Shown piece after piece: positions 5,558-12,156 of a DNA stretch of 20,831 bases. The notes below the pieces were generated by a model. It was given only the letters and a program-made list of their open reading frames with translations, did not search any database and was not told the origin of the DNA. The stretch lies in IMG/VR virus record IMGVR_UViG_3300048694_000248, positions 1 through 20,831 of that record; one strand, written 5' to 3'. Numbering within the stretch: position 1 is the first letter of the stretch; every line of letters starts with the position of its first letter. The stretch is from a virus. The position numbers and the translations under genes were made by a program.

Positions 5558-5703
5558 TTCTTAGGTTTATTAATAATCCACATAATTACACCACCAAATG
5601 TCAAAGGTGAAACAACAAACAAATACCATTTATTTGCACCATAATTAACCAAATAAGCAATATTGATGCATAAGGCAATAATGGTGTAAATGATTAGTTT
5701 CAC
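5554..5703 (-). CDS. Small two-TM membrane protein, 49 aa
   Basis: I found this by reading the gap. A GTG at 5703-5701 overlaps the previous stop as GTGA, and the frame runs to TGA at 5556-5554, which overlaps the next ATG as ATGA. The product is KLIIYTIIALCINIAYLV (first helix), NYGANKWY, then LFVVSPLTFGGVIMWII (second helix) and NKPKK. Two helices, a short loop and a basic C-terminal tail fit a small holin or antiholin-type protein at the head of the lysis cassette. Use of GTG and the two exact overlaps make this more likely a gene than chance. Confidence 0.7.
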   Translation of the reverse strand: MKLIIYTIIALCINIAYLVNYGANKWYLFVVSPLTFGGVIMWIINKPKK

Positions 5704-5921
5704 AATTTAATTGGTTTAAAGTCAATTTTATCAACAGTCGGCAATTTAGTAAAATTTAATTTTTTAAACTGCTCTGTATCTTTTAATAAATCATACATCT
5801 CTTGACTTACATAATAGTTATCATAACCATCGTTGATGTATGGGTCAAATACTTGATTTGGTGCGTATTCAAAACGCCCTAATGTATCTGCTTGTTGTTT
5901 TGTTAGTTTATAAAAATTCAT
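5700..5921 (-). CDS. Hypothetical protein, about 73 aa
   Basis: A small soluble protein that I do not recognise, rich in Asp, Asn and Tyr (DPYINDGYDNYYVSQEMYDL). I prefer the ATG at 5921 because it overlaps the preceding stop as ATGA; an ATG at 5930 would add MGS. The N-terminus NFYKLTKQQADTLGRFEY and the C-terminal lysine-rich strand segment have no family I can name. It lies between a probable structural protein and the lysis genes. It could be a virion accessory protein or a small chaperone, but neither is shown. Confidence 0.65.
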   Translation of the reverse strand: MNFYKLTKQQADTLGRFEYAPNQVFDPYINDGYDNYYVSQEMYDLLKDTEQFKKLNFTKLPTVDKIDFKPIKL

Positions 5922-6718
5922 ACTGCCCATCCTAATGTTGTTCCTAATGCTTGTAATGCTGTATAGAATGTTGACGGATTAACTGCGCCTGAGCTGAATC
6001 CGCTTGCACTAATTTTCCTTGCTGAAAATAAATCCGCTGTTCCGTTGTTATTTCTTGCGTTTAAAAAATAACTTTGATTTAATAGTGCTTGCGATGGTTG
6101 ACTAATTGTCTTAACCAAAACACCACGTTTATATAGTGCATAATTACTTGAATCTGTACGCAAAACCTGAAACAGACTTAATGAATCAGCAACAGCATTA
6201 TTAGTATCGTTGTTTGAGTTCAACGAAAATACAGCTGCGTTTGATGAAGACTTAGATAAAATATAAGAAAAATTTAATCCGCTTTGGTTTCCAATCTCAC
6301 ATATATCAACAGCGGAATTAGTTAATGAATAAGTGAATATACCCGCACTATTTCGCGTATATTTAACTCCACTTGTAGATGGGTTAAAGTTTGTATTTTT
6401 GTATGAACCAACAGAACCATTAAACCCCTGCGATGCCGTCCATGTAGGACTATTAACCTCTGTAAGTGGAGTAGATGTCGGGTTAACAAATGATGTGCGT
6501 GCAGCAATACGATTACTCAATCCATGTATCCAAAGTCGGTCAAACTCTGCCATATCTGCGCCCATGCTTGTCTCAAACAAAGTCAAAGCAGATAATTCAG
6601 ATGGTGTAAGGCTACCACCAGCAGCCAATACTTGTGTATTAAATGCGGTGGTATATGCGCCATACGACACACTTCCACCACCTCTTTTAAACAACGGTGA
6701 TAAACCTATTCCAATCAT
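5918..6718 (-). CDS. Probable structural/fibre-like protein, 266 aa
   Basis: The composition (rich in Ser, Asn, Thr, Ala, Gly; almost no Lys) is that of a virion surface protein. The N-terminus MIGIGLSPLFKRGGG is Gly-rich. Residues about 20-85 form a helical region (SELSALTLFETSMGADMAEF), and the rest looks like a beta sandwich of the lectin/LamG type seen in Bacteroidota phage fibre proteins (SYKNTNFNPST, LYKRGVLVKTISQPSQ, LFSARKISASGFSSG). A final helix matches 'FYTALQALGTTLG'. It starts at 6718 in a TAATG overlap with the preceding gene. A receptor-binding or appendage role is inference; a capsid-surface protein is also possible. Confidence 0.6.
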   Translation of the reverse strand: MIGIGLSPLFKRGGGSVSYGAYTTAFNTQVLAAGGSLTPSELSALTLFETSMGADMAEFDRLWIHGLSNRIAARTSFVNPTSTPLTEVNSPTWTASQGFNGSVGSYKNTNFNPSTSGVKYTRNSAGIFTYSLTNSAVDICEIGNQSGLNFSYILSKSSSNAAVFSLNSNNDTNNAVADSLSLFQVLRTDSSNYALYKRGVLVKTISQPSQALLNQSYFLNARNNNGTADLFSARKISASGFSSGAVNPSTFYTALQALGTTLGWAV

Positions 6719-7005
6719 TATTTGTAAGCTATAATTGAACCTGATGTTAACTTGATAGTCTGAATAGTCTCTCCTTTAGGGCAAAGAAACAAAGCACCTT
6801 GCTTTAAAGTCTTGCCACTAATGCCAAATTCAGTTACAAAGTCAACCTCTGCGGGTGAGGCAATAACCTCAGTAGTTCCGCCTTGTGCGGTAGCTATAAC
6901 GGTGTCTTCTTGCACAATGAATGCATAGATGGCTTGGGATGTTCTTGTGGTGGTGTCTGCAATCAATACAGAGCCAGCACCAGCGGTTAGTCTTTCGTGA
7001 TACAT
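6718..7005 (-). CDS. Small beta-rich protein, 95 aa, possible virion protein
   Basis: This 95-residue protein is nearly all predicted strand (SVLIADTTTRTSQAIYAFIV, TVIATAQGGTTEVIASP), with a Cys near the C-terminus and no membrane segment. The pattern is like small decoration or trimeric spike-type virion proteins, but I know no family for it. The start at 7005 lies one base after the connector stop, and its own stop overlaps the next start (TAATG). It sits between the head-tail connector and a fibre-like protein, which also suggests the virion. Confidence 0.6.
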   Translation of the reverse strand: MYHERLTAGAGSVLIADTTTRTSQAIYAFIVQEDTVIATAQGGTTEVIASPAEVDFVTEFGISGKTLKQGALFLCPKGETIQTIKLTSGSIIAYK

Positions 7006-7006
7006 G

Positions 7007-7567
7007 TTATTTTCTTGGTATAAATCTTAAAATATTATCTAATTGTCTTTTTTCTCTTGGTATTGCAATGTCTGAACTATTACTTACGTTAGGATTTGGA
7101 TATAAATCAGACCATGAATATGGGCCACGATATTCTGTGTATAAGTGACTATTTGAACACAAGTAATCTTGCAATCTACGTAAATAAAAATCCGCTTTGT
7201 CCTTGATTTGCTTGCGTAAATACTCCATCTCACTTTGTGCAACCACTTCCATATTGTCACCACCTTGCTTAACTACGCCAATATTGCGCACTCGTGCCCA
7301 AATAAACGGCAAAGCATCGTAGCATGTAAAGTAAACCATACAATCACGAATCTTGCGTAATAATACAGTCTCATTTACAGTAATGTTTTGAGGTGATGCC
7401 GATAAACCAGCAATCAACCTATCATATAGCGGTGAACCAATAGCCTCCTGGATATAAACATCCTCAGCACTGCGAGCATAGGAATAAATTTCCTTAATAT
7501 CCAAATTTTCACTCAATGGTGAGTTATCTTTTAGATAGCGTTCTGATATAAAGTATGCGTATGCCAT
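7007..7567 (-). CDS. Head-tail connector-like protein
   Basis: This 186-residue, mainly helical protein directly follows the portal gene (TAATG overlap), the usual place for the adaptor that binds the portal ring. It reads like a family I recall from Bacteroidota phages (DUF6712-like): a first block FISERYLKDNSPLSENLD, then IQEAIGSPLYDRLIAGL, a middle helix pair DCMVYFTCYDALPFIWARV, and a helical stretch AQSEMEYLRKQIKDKADFY before LRRLQDYLCSN. The layout (N-terminal strand-like start, four or more helices) parallels gp6/gp15-type connectors. The C-terminus is polar and ends IPREKRQLDNILRFIPRK, as is common. The family name is from memory and needs a profile search. Confidence 0.65.
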   Translation of the reverse strand: MAYAYFISERYLKDNSPLSENLDIKEIYSYARSAEDVYIQEAIGSPLYDRLIAGLSASPQNITVNETVLLRKIRDCMVYFTCYDALPFIWARVRNIGVVKQGGDNMEVVAQSEMEYLRKQIKDKADFYLRRLQDYLCSNSHLYTEYRGPYSWSDLYPNPNVSNSSDIAIPREKRQLDNILRFIPRK

Positions 7568-8772
7568 TATTGTGGTCTCACTTTAAATGGATTAAATGGA
7601 TTAATCTCAACCGTCACATTTGGCACGTTTAATCCATAAATAAACTGTAAATCTTTGTCAAGCATGTTTCTATCTGAACCCATGATGACATTGTCAAATA
7701 TTTGATAAGCAATTTGTAACTCAGTATTACCGCCAAGTTGACCGGACACTGAAATACCAACCAATAATGGTGATGTTAGCTGATGCCCTGATAAAATCTT
7801 CTTATCACACAACTCAGCCAATGTAATCAACTGCTTGTCAAGGTTAGATGTTTCAATGGCTTTAATGTCGGGTGCTAATTCCTTGCCATTTGAGAATGTT
7901 GTAATAAAACGACCAGCTTGCTGAGCACCCATGTATGTACGTTGCAAGTCCTCCAAGATACGTTCTTTGTCATCTTCGCTTGATGGCAGTTTATAAAACG
8001 AGAAATGCATGCCTGGATTCATGCCATTTGTGATGTTTGACAAGTGGAACAAACCCATTTGAAAGTCTGTCTGAATCCAAGTTAAAGCACCTGAGTAACT
8101 TGGCTCACCATAGTACTCTAAATCTCCAATCTTGCGAAACACCAACTGCTCGTAATTCTCCTTGTCATTCTTATCGTAGGCAAATATTACACTTGGCTCA
8201 AATCCTTGTTTTTTCTCTTGTGTCCAATCCTCGTGAAAGTAGTATTTTTTTATTCTACCGTCTTCTTTTTTAGCCGCACGAATTTTAAATACTGGATAAT
8301 ATTTTATTTTGTATTGTTTTGTAAAGTCATTATTATACACACGGGAGTAAGCATAGCAACCATAGGTCTGTAAATCATTAGCAAGGTTGCGCATAATCTC
8401 ATCTAATGACATGTCACCTTGCTCGTTTTTAGTCACATAATCAAATGCCGCCTTAGTTTTTACATCTAATGCTTGGTAATTTGCTTTGCTTGTTTGTTCG
8501 TTGGTTGCACCGTTAATCAATAAACCATCACCAGCCGTTAGTTTAGTTTTAGTCTTAACAATAGCGTTGTGAATGGCTGAGGCGGTCTTCATATCCTTTA
8601 ATTTTAGTGGATATAAATTATCTTCACCCCAATAAACCCAATCTTTGTTCTTTTTTTCAATGATTTTAGGTACTTCAGAAATATTATAAGCAGAACCAAA
8701 GCTAAAAGTCTCTGATTTTTTCTCCTTTAATTTTGCCCCTAATAAAGCCCTTATTTCGTCAAGTTTACCCAT
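7567..8772 (-). CDS. Portal protein
   Basis: This 401-residue protein has the size and layout of a siphophage portal, the dodecameric ring at one capsid vertex through which DNA enters and the tail attaches. The N-terminus has VYWGEDNLYPLKL and then ASAIHNAIVKTKTKLTAGDG, a typical opening for Bacteroidota phage portals. The middle has strand-rich wing segments (YSRVYNNDFTKQYKIKYYPV) and the C-terminal half has the long helix region (ILEDLQRTYMGAQQAGR) and LQIAYQIFDNVIMGSDRNML. The start at 8772 overlaps the end of the upstream gene by 8 bases and the stop overlaps the connector ATG. Unusually, the gene follows the capsid and tail-tube genes instead of lying next to terminase. Confidence 0.75.
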   Translation of the reverse strand: MGKLDEIRALLGAKLKEKKSETFSFGSAYNISEVPKIIEKKNKDWVYWGEDNLYPLKLKDMKTASAIHNAIVKTKTKLTAGDGLLINGATNEQTSKANYQALDVKTKAAFDYVTKNEQGDMSLDEIMRNLANDLQTYGCYAYSRVYNNDFTKQYKIKYYPVFKIRAAKKEDGRIKKYYFHEDWTQEKKQGFEPSVIFAYDKNDKENYEQLVFRKIGDLEYYGEPSYSGALTWIQTDFQMGLFHLSNITNGMNPGMHFSFYKLPSSEDDKERILEDLQRTYMGAQQAGRFITTFSNGKELAPDIKAIETSNLDKQLITLAELCDKKILSGHQLTSPLLVGISVSGQLGGNTELQIAYQIFDNVIMGSDRNMLDKDLQFIYGLNVPNVTVEINPFNPFKVRPQ

Positions 8773-9166
8773 TAAATGTACTGTTGTTTTTATCCTCGTC
8801 AGTATTGAAAGTGCTTATAGAACTCTCTATATCTTTAACGATTAAAATGCCTGTTTCTAAAATAGCAACAGACTGTGAAATGTCTAATATTTTTGGTGAT
8901 GCTTGTGGCACTTCATAAATTTCATAAGTCCACATGCCTGATGGATTTAAACTTACAACCGCATTGATAGGATCTGGTGTATTATTCTCAGCAATGTAGA
9001 ATATATTAATCCTATCCGGATATAACGACACATCCTGAGATGTACATGTAACTGATTTACCAGTCATGTCGTTAGTGAACTTAAATACAAAGTCAGACAA
9101 AGTAAGCGTTTGTTTCTCTTTCAACGTTACTCCTATCTTATTATTTTGTCCTTTGTAAATAATCAT
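8765..9166 (-). CDS. Beta-rich structural protein, 133 aa, possibly baseplate/appendage
   Basis: The product from the ATG at 9166 (MIIYKGQNNKIG) is almost entirely beta strand: LKEKQTLTLSDFVFKFTND, then DRINIFYIAENNTPDPINA and GMWTYEIYEVPQAS. This pattern (an 'IYKGQNN-V-LT-E' opening, F-F-ND, and a 'GxWxYEIYE' strand) is like a small domain I recall from Bacteroidota phage virions and from the N-terminal module of lactococcal baseplate BppU. A TTG upstream at 9184 would lie inside the terminator loop-tail, so I reject it. It is preceded by an intrinsic terminator and overlaps the portal by 8 bases. Role is inferred as structural only. Confidence 0.6.
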   Translation of the reverse strand: MIIYKGQNNKIGVTLKEKQTLTLSDFVFKFTNDMTGKSVTCTSQDVSLYPDRINIFYIAENNTPDPINAVVSLNPSGMWTYEIYEVPQASPKILDISQSVAILETGILIVKDIESSISTFNTDEDKNNSTFNG

Positions 9167-9170
9167 TTTA

Positions 9171-9204
9171 ATAAAAAGGGGCAAACCATTATATAGCTTG
9201 CCCC
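9171..9204 (-). terminator. Intrinsic terminator after tail tube gene
   Basis: On the minus strand GGGGCAA (9204-9198) pairs perfectly with TTGCCCC (9184-9178), with a 13-base loop, followed at once by TTTTTAT. A 7-bp G+C-rich stem plus T-run is a standard rho-independent terminator. It lies 20 bases after the tail tube stop and would separate the highly expressed capsid/tube genes from the portal segment, at least partially. Confidence 0.8.
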
Positions 9205-9223
9205 ATTTAAAATTCAGTTAAAA

Positions 9224-9748
9224 TTAAGCTACAATGCCAGAGATAACAGATGAGGCAACCTCTGTGGCTAAGATAGGCTCTTCGCCAACCAAAGTCAATG
9301 TGTAGTTATTAGAATCAGTTTTAGAAACACCAGTAGCAGAGTTGATTTCAGTCAAGTTCATGCCATTAGTCAAACCAACAAAGAAATATAAGTCGTTTGA
9401 ATCTTTGATAATTACCGCTAAATCTTTAAAGTTACCCAACAACTTAATTTTGTTGTATTTGGTTTGCTCTCTGCGGTTGAATTTCAAAGTAATGGTTTGT
9501 GTTACCAATTCAGTTCCATTTTGCTGATTATTGGCTTGCACCTCAGTGAATGAACTTGTATTTTTATTGAATTGGTATTCGTAGAACTTAGCACCAACTG
9601 CCATTGTGATGGCACTGATGTGGCTGCCTGGACTTGCTAATGTGTAACTGTCAACATTTTCTAACTCAGTAATGTAAATTGTTTTAAGACCACCAACGTT
9701 GTTTGAGCAGTCTTTTGTTATTCCTGATGATATGAAGGTACACGACAT
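9224..9748 (-). CDS. Major tail tube protein
   Basis: This 174-residue beta-rich protein fits a siphophage major tail protein, the hexameric subunit that stacks to form the tube. The N-terminus has DCSNNVGGLKTIYITELENV. Later strands are KFYEYQFNKNTSSFTEV, LVTQTITLKFNRREQTKYN, KLLGNFKDLAVIIKDSN and YFFVGLTNGMNLT. The last part (NYTLTLVGEEPILATEV) matches the end of Bacteroidota phage tail proteins as I recall them. It follows the capsid gene with a 64-base spacer containing a strong stem-loop, and precedes an intrinsic terminator, so a short abundant mRNA is likely. A capsid decoration protein is the alternative, but the length and EEP-type C-terminus favour tail. Confidence 0.7.
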   Translation of the reverse strand: MSCTFISSGITKDCSNNVGGLKTIYITELENVDSYTLASPGSHISAITMAVGAKFYEYQFNKNTSSFTEVQANNQQNGTELVTQTITLKFNRREQTKYNKIKLLGNFKDLAVIIKDSNDLYFFVGLTNGMNLTEINSATGVSKTDSNNYTLTLVGEEPILATEVASSVISGIVA

Positions 9749-9774
9749 GTTTTTATTGTTTTTTAGTGGGTAAT

Positions 9775-9798
9775 GCGGATGGCTTTTACACCATCCGC
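9775..9798. other. Stem-loop between capsid and tail tube genes
   Basis: GCGGATGG (9775-9782) and CCATCCGC (9791-9798) form a perfect 8-bp stem with an 8-base loop. On the minus strand the stem is extended by GGG/CCC and AAT/ATT pairs with small bulges. There is no T-run after it in the transcribed direction, so it is more likely an mRNA-stabilising or processing element than a full terminator. Confidence 0.65.
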
Positions 9799-9812
9799 TT
9801 TATTCCCGTTAA

Positions 9813-10724
9813 TTATGAACCAGTACCGTAAAGTACAACTTCTGAACCGTTACCATACTCAACACCAAATTTGAATGAGGTGATGATACGGGCAGTTTTT
9901 TGACCTGTGATTTCACGGTCGTTAATGATTTTTAATTCATTCTCTTCATCCATTACATCGCAACCAAACCACAAGTTCATTGGGTCACAAGCTACCATTG
10001 TGCTGGCTGGCATACCGTTAGATACAACCAAAGAATAACCCATGAACTTACCAGTTAAATCAGCGTTGTTGTACGCATAGATAGCTGGTGCAGAAGACAA
10101 CAATGCTAATTCATAGAATTGTGATGCCTCAGGACTAATGAAGATTTTAGTCTTGGTTTTGTCACGCATTGTGGTAGGGATTTTTTTAATCACCTTAGTC
10201 AATTCAGCTACAATGTTTGATTCACTCAAAGTGGTTGGTGAGCTAACATCCAATACTGCTGCATCGGCTAAAAATTTCTTAATTAAACCATCACACAATG
10301 TTGCTGGTGAACCAGCCGTGTTACCAGCCCAGAATAAAGCCTCAGTTTGTTTGCTGATAGTTTCAGCAACCAAGAACATCAAATAACCCATAAAGTCTTG
10401 TGGGAAATTGTCAGGAACGTTTGAGCCTGGCTTTAATTTGGTTGATAAATAGTTGGTTTCATAGTCCTTCATACACAAAGGCACGTTGATAGCGAAATCG
10501 CAAACTTCAAGTGTTTTTTGTGCTAAGGTGTATGTTCCTGATTCAGACACATCGCATGAATCGGCTTGCAAAATGTTTCCTAAGTTCAAAGAACCTAATT
10601 TTACTTTGCTTTTTACGTTGGGTACTTGGCGTACCAACGATTTAGTGTTACCAGTCAGTAACGCTACTGAGTAAAAACCATCTAAGTCTTTACCAGTGTA
10701 GGTTGTTGAGTCAACTAATCCCAT
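9813..10724 (-). CDS. Major capsid protein (HK97-fold, probable)
   Basis: This 303-residue protein follows the protease/scaffold gene by five bases, the standard place of the major capsid protein. Features that fit are an N-terminal region that would be cut or form the N-arm, a helical spine region (FMGYLMFLVAETISKQTEALF), a central segment with TMRDKTKTKIFISPEASQFYE, which resembles the A-domain strand of HK97-type capsids, then a strand-rich part (YSLVVSNGMPASTMVACDP) and the ending ARIITSFKFGVEYGNGSEVVLYGTG, typical of Bacteroidota phage capsid proteins. The size is at the usual low end (about 300). I call the family from context and pattern together. The spacer that follows has a strong stem-loop. 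Confidence 0.8.
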   Translation of the reverse strand: MGLVDSTTYTGKDLDGFYSVALLTGNTKSLVRQVPNVKSKVKLGSLNLGNILQADSCDVSESGTYTLAQKTLEVCDFAINVPLCMKDYETNYLSTKLKPGSNVPDNFPQDFMGYLMFLVAETISKQTEALFWAGNTAGSPATLCDGLIKKFLADAAVLDVSSPTTLSESNIVAELTKVIKKIPTTMRDKTKTKIFISPEASQFYELALLSSAPAIYAYNNADLTGKFMGYSLVVSNGMPASTMVACDPMNLWFGCDVMDEENELKIINDREITGQKTARIITSFKFGVEYGNGSEVVLYGTGS

Positions 10725-10729
10725 TGTTT

Positions 10730-11665
10730 TTATTTTTGTTTTTTAATTTTTGATAAAGCCTCACGAACTAACTCAACAGCAGAGGGCTTCAATTCTGGTT
10801 GTGGAGCTGGTGCAGGTGCTGGTGCAGCCTGATTTTCAAATTTTACTTCAAGTTCGGCTAACTTAGCATTAATCGGCTCTAATAATTTTGAAAAGATTTT
10901 TGATAATGAGGCCATTTCCTCAGGTGTTAAGTCTTCTGATGGTGCTGAAATTTCAGTAATTTTACCAGAAACAACCTGAATAATAGTTCCATTTTCTAAT
11001 TCATATTCCCCGTCTGCTACCGGAACTTCTTTTCCGTCAACAGTCTCGGTTAATTCAACATCAACGGCCAATATCTCGGCGGTTGAGTTCAACGTTTTAC
11101 CGTCTTTAGTTTTTATTTGCATCGCTTTTATTTTATAAAATTCCATGTCAAAAAATCCCTCGATTGAGAATCCTTTAACTGTCTTTGTTTTAATTTGCTC
11201 TTGCCAAAACTTATCATTGTTTACCTTAACAGACATCATCCAAGAGCCTACTGGTACATCAAATCCAAGTTGTTTAGCCTTATTATCGCCCTCATTTACA
11301 ATCCAATTCTCAACCAAAACAACAGAATCAACTTGTGAGTTATCTTCGTGCATGTAGTTGAAATTCAAAGTGCGTTGCTCAGACATAAACTTCTCGTTCA
11401 ATGCCTTAATTGTTGGCTTTTCAAACATCACATAAAATTCACCACGTTGCATGTCGCTGCGGTAAATTGGCATGTCTGGTATCATTACTGGACCAGTTAC
11501 GATTCGTTGTTCTGCATTAAATTGATAGCGATTTGATGAGTTAAAGGCCATGAAATCCTTTTCAATGGCTGGATAATCAACAAAAGATACAAACTCAACA
11601 CCTTTAGTGCCTTTGCTTGCATCAATCGTTAATTTATAAACCTTAAGGCCTTTGATAGTACTCAT
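10730..11665 (-). CDS. XkdF-like prohead protease with C-terminal scaffold-like region
   Basis: Residues up to about 175 match the XkdF-type putative phage serine protease: GPVMIPDMPIYR, EFYVMFEKPTIKALNEKFM, the His block NYMHEDN (His near 106) and the Ser block VKGFSIEGFF (Ser near 167), with ENWIV and VGSWMMSVKVNND in between. His and Ser would be the catalytic pair. The rest, from about 180, is a separate part: a short beta domain (YELENGTIIQVVSGKITEIS), a coiled helix (IFSKLLEPINAKLAELEVKF), an Ala-Pro linker and a final basic helix. This suggests a fused scaffold that is digested as the capsid matures. The gene precedes the capsid gene by five bases. I use ATG 11665 over TTG 11668. Confidence 0.85.
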   Translation of the reverse strand: MSTIKGLKVYKLTIDASKGTKGVEFVSFVDYPAIEKDFMAFNSSNRYQFNAEQRIVTGPVMIPDMPIYRSDMQRGEFYVMFEKPTIKALNEKFMSEQRTLNFNYMHEDNSQVDSVVLVENWIVNEGDNKAKQLGFDVPVGSWMMSVKVNNDKFWQEQIKTKTVKGFSIEGFFDMEFYKIKAMQIKTKDGKTLNSTAEILAVDVELTETVDGKEVPVADGEYELENGTIIQVVSGKITEISAPSEDLTPEEMASLSKIFSKLLEPINAKLAELEVKFENQAAPAPAPAPQPELKPSAVELVREALSKIKKQK

Positions 11666-11706
11666 CAAATACTATAACGAAAAAAAGTATGTTTTGTGCA
11701 TGGAAA

Positions 11707-12156
11707 TTATTGCAAACCCCAATATGTGTCATTTACGGCATCATAATGGATAATTACTTTGTCTTTTTTTGCAATTAAATCACTTACTTCAATAATAGAA
11801 CTGCCCGTTGAGCTAAATGTTACTTTATTTGCCACACTTATTTTTATAATAGTAATCTCAATGCCAATATTATCAAGTGTGCAATCCACATCACCAAGTG
11901 TGGTGTCCACAAAATAGACGTCTTTAGACTGAACAACAGTAAAATTGCCACTTTCATTGGATGCACGTTCCATCAATGGCAGTGATGTTGGCACATTAGA
12001 CACTATTTCCGTGTCTTTAATTACAAGTGCATCACCCTTAATCCTAACGCTATCCGAGTGCGATTCATCAAATACTTGGTCGTTACAACCAATGGCATGT
12101 AAATTGGTTACATTTTTTTCTATTCTGTTGTTGTCACCGCTTATAAAATTGCTCAT
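11707..12156 (-). CDS. Small tail-tip/fibre-like protein, 149 aa
   Basis: The start overlaps the stop of the 786-residue tail protein by ATGA. The N-terminus FISGDNNRIEKNVTNLHAIG is a 'GDNN-I...N' repeat like beta-helical fibre segments, and continues the 'FGDGNTV' pattern that ends the upstream protein. The rest is strand-rich (SVRIKGDALVIKDTEIVSN), then KVTFSSTGSSIIEVSDLI and a C-terminal strand with DAVNDTYWGLQ. It is rich in Asp, Ser and Val, with one Cys pair, and has no signal peptide. It looks like a trimeric tail appendage that docks to the tip. A chaperone role is less likely given the composition. Function is inferred. Confidence 0.6.
   Translation of the reverse strand: MSNFISGDNNRIEKNVTNLHAIGCNDQVFDESHSDSVRIKGDALVIKDTEIVSNVPTSLPLMERASNESGNFTVVQSKDVYFVDTTLGDVDCTLDNIGIEITIIKISVANKVTFSSTGSSIIEVSDLIAKKDKVIIHYDAVNDTYWGLQ

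Noticed and set aside
6333-6734. Plus-strand 133-residue frame opposite the fibre-like gene
   Set aside because: It is antisense to a gene with a clear composition and exact junctions, and has no recognisable sequence. Other plus-strand frames (for example 18902-19279) are rejected for the same reason.
9167-9184. TTG start at 9184 for the beta-rich protein
   Set aside because: It would place the start inside the terminator stem and tail. The ATG at 9166 gives the natural opening MIIYKGQNN.
9775-9798. Intrinsic terminator between capsid and tube genes
   Set aside because: The stem is strong but is not followed by a T-run on the minus strand. I list it as a stem-loop only.
11669-11706. Promoter before the protease gene (TAGTATTTG)
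   Set aside because: The spacing between TA and TTTG is three instead of two and the box lies directly on the start codon.
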